In this document: positions 6,987 to 12,266 of the stretch, one piece after another
How the letters are laid out: every line of letters starts with the position of its first letter
How positions within the stretch are numbered: the stretch's first letter is position 1
NCBI GenBank assembly: GCA_009786735.1
Contig: WQRM01000024.1
Span: 1-12,800 of the forward strand
DNA length: 12,800 bases
DNA from: Oscillospiraceae bacterium
GTDB lineage: Bacteria; Bacillota; Clostridia; Oscillospirales; Acutalibacteraceae
Direction: 5' to 3'
Translations under genes and position numbers: made by a program
The notes under the pieces: generated by a model
Seen by the model: the letters and a program-made list of their open reading frames with translations, nothing else
The model's database searches: none
What the model was told of the DNA's origin: nothing

Positions 6987-7017
6987 AGTATAACGCGCCA
7001 ATTGCGGCATTGTTACA
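6987..7017 (-). promoter_or_regulatory. Candidate ECF-type (autoregulatory) promoter of the sigma/anti-sigma operon
   Basis: Minus-strand TGTAAC (7012-7017), 16 bases, CGTTAT (6990-6995). The layout matches ECF promoters, which typically have an AAC motif at -35 and CGT at -10. TATACT (6987-6992) overlaps as a possible sigma-A -10, but no good sigma-A -35 is spaced for it. The element directly follows the T-run of the preceding terminator and leaves a leader of about 25 bases. Confidence 0.5.
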
Positions 7018-7046
7018 AAAAAATGACCGAGAAAATCTCTCGGTCA
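7017..7046 (-). terminator. Rho-independent terminator after the Trp-rich small gene
   Basis: A 9-bp perfect stem TGACCGAGA / TCTCGGTCA (7024-7032 with 7038-7046) and a five-base loop. On the minus strand it is followed by seven T (complement of 7017-7023). It separates the Trp-rich gene from the sigma operon. Its core GACCGAGA/TCTCGGTC is identical to that of the terminator at 4742-4770. Confidence 0.9.
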
Positions 7047-7064
7047 AAAGCATATCATCGTTGA

Positions 7065-7241
7065 CTAGCACGAGCGCCAGCAACCCCAGTTGGGTTGCCG
7101 CCAGCAGTTATTCCAGCCATTCCAGTTGCAGTTGCTCCAGCTGTTGCAATTGTTCCAGCCCCAGTTGGGACGGCAGCAGTTGTTCCAACCGCTCCAGTTG
7201 CAATTGTTCCAGCTGCCCCAGCCACAGTTACATCCCCACAT
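7065..7241 (-). CDS. Trp/Asn/Cys-rich low-complexity small protein with an internal duplication
   Basis: 58 residues, starting MWGCNCGWGSWNNC. By my count it has 13 Trp, 16 Asn, 10 Cys and 7 Gly, and uses only nine amino-acid types (M, W, G, C, N, S, R, P, Q). There is no acidic residue, no Lys, no Phe/Tyr and no aliphatic residue larger than Pro, apart from the start Met. Two copies of a 24- to 25-residue unit follow one another. Each carries W(N/S)NCNW(S/N)GWNNC and then an Arg and PNWG. The start is the ATG at 7241, because AAAGGTGA lies five to six bases upstream; a GTG at 7250 is too close to that site. There is no signal peptide or hydrophobic core. I know no family for it. The composition suggests a structural or cross-linked (disulphide) coat-like protein, a metal binder, or a peptide precursor. 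It has a ribosome site, a possible promoter and a terminator, which supports a real gene. Confidence 0.7.
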   Translation of the reverse strand: MWGCNCGWGSWNNCNWSGWNNCCRPNWGWNNCNSWSNCNWNGWNNCWRQPNWGCWRSC

Positions 7242-7282
7242 GTTCGTCACCTTTCGTTTGGCAAAATTGGACTTGCTGGTAC

Positions 7283-7288
7283 ATTATA
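7283..7288 (-). promoter_or_regulatory. Possible promoter -10 for the Trp-rich gene
   Basis: A perfect TATAAT on the minus strand, about 42 bases before the ATG at 7241. The -35 is poor for sigma-A. A TGTAAC (7307-7312, overlapping the stop of the preceding dehydrogenase gene) lies 18 bases upstream of it. Readthrough from the dehydrogenase operon is an alternative. Confidence 0.4.
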
Positions 7289-7307
7289 TGCAGGGCTGCT
7301 TGATGCG

Positions 7308-7997
7308 TTACACGCCGAACCCGCCACCCACGCCCAGCACCTGCCCGGTGACGTAGCTCGCCTGCGCGCCGGCGAAAAACGCAACTGCGTCGGCGACATC
7401 CTCGGGTGTGCCGAGGCGACCTGCGGGGACTTGCGCCGCAAGCTCGGTTGGGTCAAGGTGAGCGTTCATGGGGGTGTTGATGACGCCCGGCGCAACGCAG
7501 TTGACGGTCACGCCGCTGGGTGCGACTTCTTGCGCCAGGGCGCGGGTCAGACCAATCACGGCGGCTTTCGCGGCGCTGTATGCCACTTCGCAGCTCGCGC
7601 CCTGCACGCCCCACACGGAGGATATGTTGATGATGCGACCGCGCTGTTGGCGGATCATGTGCGGCAGCGCGCGGCGGCAGCACAGGAATATCGCCCGCAC
7701 GTCGATGGCGAACAGGTCGTCGAACGCCTCGGTGGAGGTGTCGGTGATGAGCTGCTGGGGCAGGGCAATGCCTGCGTTGTTGATGAGCACATCGACGCCA
7801 CCAAGGCGCTGCTCCGTTTGGTGGAACAGCGCCTCGATTTCGGTTTCATTGCGCAAGTCAGCTTGGATGCCTGCGGGCACGGGCGTGCTGCAATAATGCC
7901 GCACCACTTGCATGCCTTGTTGTTGCAGCAGCGCTGCAATGGCGTTGCCAATGCCGCCGCTTGCGCCGGTGACTAACGCGATAGGGTGTTGGTTCAT
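7308..7997 (-). CDS. Short-chain dehydrogenase/reductase (FabG-like)
   Basis: 229-residue classical SDR oxidoreductase, predicted cytoplasmic and NAD(P)-dependent. The cofactor glycine motif TGASGGIG is at 10-17, NNAG at 73-76, catalytic Ser127 in NISSVWG, and the YxxxK pair is Tyr140/Lys144 (YSAAK). PG.I.TPM (170-177) follows as in FabG, and the end is VTGQVLGVGGGFGV. The residue matching the Asn of the SDR catalytic tetrad appears to be Asp99 (AIDVRAIF). The substrate cannot be told; 3-oxoacyl-ACP reductase is the generic family name, and other ketone/alcohol substrates are equally possible. The ATG at 7997 lies three bases after the stop of the lipoprotein gene. It has no good Shine-Dalgarno of its own, which points to translational coupling and makes it the last long gene of the hydrolase operon. 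Confidence 0.93.
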   Translation of the reverse strand: MNQHPIALVTGASGGIGNAIAALLQQQGMQVVRHYCSTPVPAGIQADLRNETEIEALFHQTEQRLGGVDVLINNAGIALPQQLITDTSTEAFDDLFAIDVRAIFLCCRRALPHMIRQQRGRIINISSVWGVQGASCEVAYSAAKAAVIGLTRALAQEVAPSGVTVNCVAPGVINTPMNAHLDPTELAAQVPAGRLGTPEDVADAVAFFAGAQASYVTGQVLGVGGGFGV

Positions 7998-8000
7998 GGG

Positions 8001-9011
8001 TTAAAACAGGCCGTCGAACAGACCGCCGCCGTCGCCGCCCATGCCTTCCATCAGGCGCATCAGCTCGGCCATGGGCATGCGGCTCATGCCTTGGGTGGTG
8101 AACAGGTTTGCGGGCGGGTTGCCGTGGAACACATCCACTTCGATAATCGAGCGGTTGCCGTCGGGCATCACGGTTTCCATGCGCACCAGTTGACCATTGT
8201 GGAAGAAGAAGGTGTTCACACCGGCTTCTTCGTTGGCGATGGAAGCAGACAGATATTCGCGACCGCCTTGGGTGATGCGGGTGGCGTTGAGCACGTCGGG
8301 GATTTCCAGGTCGCCCATTTGCATCACGTCAAAGTCTTCCAGATCCATCGTGGGCATTTCTTCGCCAAAGAAGTCAATCATGTCGGCAAAGCTTAGGAAG
8401 TTGTTGCGCTGCGGGAAGGCGATGATCGGACCTGCGGGGTCAAGAATCATGCGCATTTGGTTGCCGAATGTGCCGTTGAAGATAGCGCCTTGAATGCGGC
8501 TTTGCCCAAAGTCAAAGCTACCATCGCTGGCAAGCATTTCGTTCCAGTTCACGTGTTGTTCAAGCACAGCACGCTGACCGTCGCTGGCAATGGCGATGGG
8601 CGTGTTGTTGCTTGCCGGTGCCATGTCGTTTGCGGGCATGCTGGAACGACCGCGCAGATAGAATCTGCCGCTGCCCAAAATGTCAATGGTGTTGCGCAGC
8701 AGGGGATACACTTCCGCGTCATCCGCGGCAACGCCTGCGCCCATCACTGCAGGCGGCGGCAACACAGGACCGTCTTCCACAACATATGCTGCCCATTCAT
8801 CCGGCACGCGCATCATCATAGTTGCGGGGTCAAGGTCATAGCGATTAATGAGTGCTTGGCGCTCTGCGGCAGACAGGTCGTCGGGGCTCATCCCCGGAGC
8901 CAGAGGGGTGGGGACATAAATGGGTGTGGGGCGGTTGATATCGCAACCTGCCAGCAAGGTGACACTGATTGCGAGTGCGGCGAGGACTGCGATGATATGC
9001 TTTGCTTTCAT
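8001..9011 (-). CDS. Lipoprotein, paralogue of the secreted protein encoded upstream
   Basis: 336-residue predicted lipoprotein. The signal peptide ends LLAGC with the lipid anchor at Cys23. A Pro-rich spacer is followed by a region of about 75 residues unique to this copy. Residues 104-315 align along their whole length with the neighbouring secreted protein. Shared landmarks are LLRNTIDILGSGRFYLRG (104-121), FGNQMRM (182-188), a Met/Asp/Glu-rich helix ending GDLEIP (233-238) and FHGNPPANLF (295-304). The end is a Gly/Asp-rich tail. The predicted alternating strands with short charged turns would fit a half-barrel lipid-binding fold (LolA/LprG-like), but that is only a guess. The ATG at 9011 has AAAGGAGAG about seven bases upstream. 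It lies 42 bases after the paralogue and 3 before the SDR gene, so one operon is likely. Function unknown. Confidence 0.85.
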   Translation of the reverse strand: MKAKHIIAVLAALAISVTLLAGCDINRPTPIYVPTPLAPGMSPDDLSAAERQALINRYDLDPATMMMRVPDEWAAYVVEDGPVLPPPAVMGAGVAADDAEVYPLLRNTIDILGSGRFYLRGRSSMPANDMAPASNNTPIAIASDGQRAVLEQHVNWNEMLASDGSFDFGQSRIQGAIFNGTFGNQMRMILDPAGPIIAFPQRNNFLSFADMIDFFGEEMPTMDLEDFDVMQMGDLEIPDVLNATRITQGGREYLSASIANEEAGVNTFFFHNGQLVRMETVMPDGNRSIIEVDVFHGNPPANLFTTQGMSRMPMAELMRLMEGMGGDGGGLFDGLF

Positions 9012-9039
9012 AGTAAACTCTCCTTTACCTCATTGTGTG

Positions 9040-9059
9040 TGGTTATGCCGTGGTTATGC
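9040..9059. repeat. Short direct repeat at the junction of the two paralogue genes
   Basis: TGGTTATGC occurs at 9040-9048 and again at 9051-9059, two bases apart. The second copy contains the TAA stop (9054-9056) of the upstream paralogue. It may be a remnant of small duplications and has no assigned role. Confidence 0.4.
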
Positions 9060-9833
9060 ATTGAACAGGCGAACAAACCAGCCCATCGGCACATACAGCA
9101 TCCAGCCAGCGCTGAACAAGCGTGCAGGCGGGTTGCCAGAGAAGTGATGCACAACAATCACGGTGTTGCCTTCGGGCATTTCGCTAACGATGCGGCGAAG
9201 TTGGCTGCTGCGATAGAAGAAGTGCGTGTAGCCGCCGTCTGCGTTTTCAAGTGTCACTTGCAGGTAGTTGCCTTCGGCGCGCGCGGCGAGGTCTGCGGCT
9301 GCGGGAATGTCCAAGTCGCCCAGATCAACCAGATCAAGGGCTTCAAGATCCAGAATCGGTGCGTCGCCCATGTCTTGCAGGCTGAAGAAGAAGCGGCGGT
9401 TGGGGAACACAACGCGGGGGTCATTGTTTTCGCTCACCATCATGCGCACACGGTTGCCGAACACAAGGCGCATGAAAAATCCGCGGAAAAAGCCGAGCTC
9501 GCTGCTCCAGCTCACGTTTTGCTCAACGGTCACACGGCCGGCATCGGCTGCGATCACGACGTCGGCGGTGCGGGGGGGCAGCACGTTGAACAGACCGTCG
9601 TATTGCACGGGTTGGGTGGCGGTGCCACGCAGGTAGTACGAGCCCGAGCCGAACACGTTGAGTGTGTTGGTCAGCAGTGCGTGACCTTGTGCTTGCAGTT
9701 CAGCGTCGGCAGAAAGCACGGCAACGGCAGGTTCGGCTATGTAGTCGGTGTCGTAGGTGTAGGCGGCCGCGGTCACAGCAACGAGGCTCAGCAGCATGGC
9801 AACGGCCAGCAGGGTGGATAAGACTTTCTTCAT
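9054..9833 (-). CDS. Secreted protein of unknown function, paralogue of the adjacent lipoprotein
   Basis: 259 residues with a classical signal peptide MKKVLSTLLAVAMLLSLVAV followed by TAAA, probably cut near Ala24. There is no lipobox, so the product should be released or loosely held outside the cell. From residue 53 on it aligns with the lipoprotein encoded downstream: LLTNTLNVFGSGSYYLRG (53-70), FGNRVRMM (125-132), FPNRRFFF (143-150), LGDLDIP (171-177) and FSGNPPARLF (231-240). The ATG at 9833 has AAGGAG nine bases upstream and overlaps the hydrolase stop codon as ATGA, which is strong evidence for one operon with coupled translation. The frame continues upstream to 10070, but that part lies inside the hydrolase gene and lacks a ribosome site. 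I recognise no named family. Confidence 0.88.
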   Translation of the reverse strand: MKKVLSTLLAVAMLLSLVAVTAAAYTYDTDYIAEPAVAVLSADAELQAQGHALLTNTLNVFGSGSYYLRGTATQPVQYDGLFNVLPPRTADVVIAADAGRVTVEQNVSWSSELGFFRGFFMRLVFGNRVRMMVSENNDPRVVFPNRRFFFSLQDMGDAPILDLEALDLVDLGDLDIPAAADLAARAEGNYLQVTLENADGGYTHFFYRSSQLRRIVSEMPEGNTVIVVHHFSGNPPARLFSAGWMLYVPMGWFVRLFNA

Positions 9834-11290
9834 GGTGATGTTCTCCTTACAATTTTCATCATATTGGTAAACACGGCAGCAATGGTTGCGGCAGTGTTGG
9901 GCCCGAGGGAATTGGTTTCTTCGTAGTGTTTGCGGTCGTGGCGGTCGCGCCCGCCGTCGATATAGGGCGTTTCGTTGTGCAGATGCCAGTCGTTCGGCGG
10001 CACCACATAACCCGTCATGTCGTTGACCAAGTTGAAGATAAGCAGGTCGGGGTTTTGCGCAATCTCGCACAGCGGCGCGGGGTTGACTTCGCCGCCCAGC
10101 CCCGTGGCGCTTTCGTCTGCGCTCAAGTAGCCGCCATAGGCGAGCTCCGGGAATAGCTCGCAGGGCAAAAACAGCATCTCCAAGCCGCCCAAGTTCAGGT
10201 AAGTCATCTCCGTCAGCAGGCTGTAACCCAAGTTGCTGTTGCCAACGTTGAAGCGCTTGTTGGTTTTAATCAGCCCCAGCTTCACCGCCGTCATCAGCAT
10301 GATGTTCTCGGTTTCACAGTAGTAGGGCTGGCGCAGCAAGTCTAGGTAGACCGGCAGCTCGCGGTCGTTGTGGATGGCGCAAGCGGCATCCGCAAGCATG
10401 TGTCCGCAGGTGATGGTGGACTGGATGTTGTCTTCGTGCAGCTCTTTGGGGCGAATGAGTCCGCCGATACAGCCAACGAGGAACAGGCTTTCCGCACCCA
10501 CTAGCTCCGCAATGTGTCGCCGCATGTAGCAGGGGAAGTCGGCGCTCACCAGGCTGTTTTTGCCCAGCAGAGATTCGCTGTGGCTGGCGAGGTTCAGCAG
10601 CCAAGTTTCGGCACTGCCATCGTGCGGCGCAAAGCGCAGCCGGGTGAAGGTTTTGCTCCACACTTGCGGCGGGCGGCTGTCGCGCAGCACATCGGGCGCT
10701 TCAATCGTGCCGTGATAGAGCTTGCCGGGCTTGCGGCTCGCGTGAGCCTCGCGAATCACTTGCTGCACGCCTGCATGCACGATGGTCATGTACTTCGGGT
10801 CGCGCCCGCTTTTGGGCAGCGGGCCGAGCACGCGCTTGCCCCAGTAGCCCAATGTGTCGATGCCTGCATGGTTGTGCGTGCTGCCGATGAACACGCCTCT
10901 GCAGCCCATGTCATCAAGCTCGGTTTGCATGGCGGCCACAATGGCATCGCAGTCGTAGCTGCTCATACCCACGCTGTCTACGCTCACCACCGCCACGCCG
11001 CCGCGTCCGGTGCCGTCGTCGATCCACATGGCCGAGCAGGTCATCGGGTCGAGCACATCCGTGGCGCGGTTGTTGTTGCGATAACCCGCCACCCAGTAGG
11101 CGGTGTCGCGCAAATCATCAGGCATGATGTTCGCCTTGGCAAAGCCCACGGTGTAGTGTTCGCCGGGCTGGATGTGTTTGTCATAAACCGCTTCGGGCAG
11201 GGCAGGGGCGGGGTGTTTGCGACCGTGTTTGCGCGCGCCCTTGGCGGTTTTGCGCTGCACAAACTGCACCAGATTGCTCACTGCGCTCAT
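9830..11290 (-). CDS. Neutral/alkaline non-lysosomal ceramidase-like hydrolase
   Basis: 486 residues resembling the ceramidase N-terminal domain family (PF04734), zinc amidases that split ceramide into sphingosine and fatty acid. Matching landmarks are GFAKANIMP (49-57), VVSVDSVGMS (101-110), GSTHNHAGID (136-145, zinc ligand His139), NLASHSESLL (233-242, His237), LFLPCELFPE (373-382, Glu378) and NDMTGYVVP (423-431, Tyr428). These correspond to the zinc ligands known in Pseudomonas ceramidase. The segment that normally holds the nucleophilic serine reads LVGCIGGLIRP (271-281) here, so the reaction may differ. The C-terminal domain of true ceramidases is absent. There is no signal peptide, and the N-terminus is basic. 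The ATG at 11290 was chosen for its AGGGAGG site and its distance from the promoter. The frame extends to 11437, but only through the promoter. Substrate uncertain; first gene of the operon. Confidence 0.8.
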   Translation of the reverse strand: MSAVSNLVQFVQRKTAKGARKHGRKHPAPALPEAVYDKHIQPGEHYTVGFAKANIMPDDLRDTAYWVAGYRNNNRATDVLDPMTCSAMWIDDGTGRGGVAVVSVDSVGMSSYDCDAIVAAMQTELDDMGCRGVFIGSTHNHAGIDTLGYWGKRVLGPLPKSGRDPKYMTIVHAGVQQVIREAHASRKPGKLYHGTIEAPDVLRDSRPPQVWSKTFTRLRFAPHDGSAETWLLNLASHSESLLGKNSLVSADFPCYMRRHIAELVGAESLFLVGCIGGLIRPKELHEDNIQSTITCGHMLADAACAIHNDRELPVYLDLLRQPYYCETENIMLMTAVKLGLIKTNKRFNVGNSNLGYSLLTEMTYLNLGGLEMLFLPCELFPELAYGGYLSADESATGLGGEVNPAPLCEIAQNPDLLIFNLVNDMTGYVVPPNDWHLHNETPYIDGGRDRHDRKHYEETNSLGPNTAATIAAVFTNMMKIVRRTSP

Positions 11291-11299
11291 CCTGCTCGC

Positions 11300-11306
11300 C
11301 CTCCCT
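11300..11306 (-). promoter_or_regulatory. Ribosome binding site fixing the start of the ceramidase-like gene
   Basis: AGGGAGG on the minus strand, nine bases before the ATG at 11290. It lies downstream of the promoter and so rules out the longer start at 11437. Confidence 0.75.
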
Positions 11307-11324
11307 ACACCGCTTTGTACGCCT

Positions 11325-11353
11325 ATTATAACAAAATTCCTTGCGCTTGGCAA
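11325..11353 (-). promoter_or_regulatory. Sigma-A-type promoter of the ceramidase-like operon, extended -10
   Basis: Minus-strand TTGCCA (11348-11353), 17 bases, TATAAT (11325-11330) preceded by TGT (extended -10). The predicted +1 near 11318 gives a leader of about 28 bases. The remaining upstream sequence, 11354-11500, holds no gene, no T-run hairpin and nothing else I recognise. Confidence 0.75.
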
Positions 11354-11500
11354 GGGGTTGCGCGCTATTTTACGAACTGTACACAGAAAAGCAGCAAAAT
11401 GCACCGAAAAGCGGGCGGTTGTATGCATTTCGTTCACAGAATTTGGGGCACGAGCGCTTTAGCGTGGTAAGTCTTCAACCAAGCTCGGCACAAACGCATC

Positions 11501-12181
11501 CTACGGTGTGTCTTTGTCCAGCTTCAGCCAGCCGATTAGTCCCATGATATTGATGACCGTGGCCGTGCAGGTGATGAGCAGGAAGTTGAAGTTCATGGGA
11601 TCTTGCAGCGTTGCCAGCAGCCAAATCACTGCCGACACCACGTTGCCGGTGATGTGCAAAATCCAGTTTTCCACGTAGCGCTGTTGCAGCAGCAAAAGCG
11701 CCGGCATGAACATCGCGAGCGTGAAGGCATCCAGCGCCGGTTGTGCGCTGCCGGTTGCTCGCAGGATGAAAAAACCGCCGCAGAACACCGCAGCGCTGGC
11801 AAGCACCGTGAGCGCCCACTGCTTTTTGCTCAACCGTTTGATGGTGACAGTGCTGCCATCGCCGCTTTTGTGGCGACCCCAAGCGATGAAGCTGATGAGG
11901 TAAACCGGCGCGGCAATCAGCCCGTTGAACACCGCAAGACCATACACCTCGCGCGAGAAAAACAGCAGTCCATTGCCCGCGCAAAAGGGGACACCGAAGG
12001 CCGCACCCAAGCGTCTGCCGCCTGCGAGCAGCATCAGCGTGACCACAGAAAACAGCGCCAGCAGCAGCTCTACCCACGGCTGTTGGGTGATGAGCGCGCC
12101 AGCGACCAACACAGGCATTGCAACGCAGATGAAAATAAATTGCCAACGGCGAAACCCGAGAATCGATTGTTGTTTACTCAT
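11501..12181 (-). CDS. PnuC-family vitamin/nucleoside transporter
   Basis: 226-residue polytopic membrane protein with about seven hydrophobic segments (roughly 13-31, 38-53, 59-75, 82-101, 123-140, 152-165 and 178-215). It resembles PnuC, the facilitator that imports nicotinamide riboside for NAD synthesis; relatives carry thiamine (PnuT) or riboflavin (PnuX). Family-like stretches are LIAAPVYLISFIAWGRHKS (88-106), in the place of the PnuC cytoplasmic loop, and QRYVENWILHITGNVVSAVI (167-186), close to the conserved VENW-type motif. Length fits the family. The start is taken as the ATG at 12181, which has no convincing Shine-Dalgarno; a perfect promoter places +1 on this codon. An in-frame upstream start at 12226 would lie upstream of that promoter. 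No clear terminator follows. The substrate cannot be decided from sequence. Confidence 0.82.
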   Translation of the reverse strand: MSKQQSILGFRRWQFIFICVAMPVLVAGALITQQPWVELLLALFSVVTLMLLAGGRRLGAAFGVPFCAGNGLLFFSREVYGLAVFNGLIAAPVYLISFIAWGRHKSGDGSTVTIKRLSKKQWALTVLASAAVFCGGFFILRATGSAQPALDAFTLAMFMPALLLLQQRYVENWILHITGNVVSAVIWLLATLQDPMNFNFLLITCTATVINIMGLIGWLKLDKDTP

Positions 12182-12187
12182 CCTACC

Positions 12188-12216
12188 ATTATACCGCACT
12201 TGGACGAGTTTGTCAA
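12188..12216 (-). promoter_or_regulatory. Perfect-consensus sigma-A promoter of the PnuC-like gene
   Basis: Minus-strand TTGACA (12211-12216), exactly 17 bases, TATAAT (12188-12193). The expected +1 is at about 12181, the first base of the ATG. The -35 begins right after the T-run of the preceding terminator. Confidence 0.85.
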
Positions 12217-12218
12217 TC

Positions 12219-12257
12219 AAAAACACCGACCACGCAAGCGTAATCGGTGAGTTTTTT
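12219..12257 (-). terminator. Hairpin terminator after the surface-protein gene
   Basis: CACCGA (12224-12229) pairs with TCGGTG (12244-12249), and ACGC (12232-12235) with GCGT (12238-12241) inside a 2x2 internal loop. On the minus strand it is followed by five T (complement of 12219-12223). The plus strand also has a T-run (12252-12257), so it could work in both directions, though no plus-strand gene was found. Confidence 0.75.
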
Positions 12258-12266
12258 GTTCATGCG

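Noticed and set aside
7095..7976. Plus-strand frame starting with a Pro/Val/Ala-rich repeat, opposite the Trp-rich gene and the SDR
   Set aside because: The repeat is just the opposite strand of the Trp-rich coding repeat, and the rest is antisense to a well-supported SDR.
8457..9821. Plus-strand frame of 454 codons
   Set aside because: It runs antisense across both paralogue genes and their intergenic gap, has His/Val/Ala-rich composition and no motif, while the minus strand has signal peptides, ribosome sites and paralogy.
9834..10070. 79-codon N-terminal extension of the secreted protein
   Set aside because: It lies inside the hydrolase gene in another phase, is Arg/Cys-rich, and would hide the signal peptide that starts at 9833.
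11291..11437. Longer N-terminus for the ceramidase-like protein
   Set aside because: The extension would include the TTGCCA-N17-TATAAT promoter and has no ribosome site or signal peptide; AGGGAGG points to the ATG at 11290.
11354..11500. Terminator or small RNA after the PnuC-like gene
   Set aside because: Only a short imperfect stem around 11450-11467 and no T-run on the minus strand; nothing supports an RNA gene.
11475..12146. Minus-strand frame of 223 codons overlapping the PnuC-like gene in another phase
   Set aside because: Rich in Arg, His, Gly and Cys, with no membrane segments or motif. The overlapping phase gives a clear PnuC-type membrane protein.
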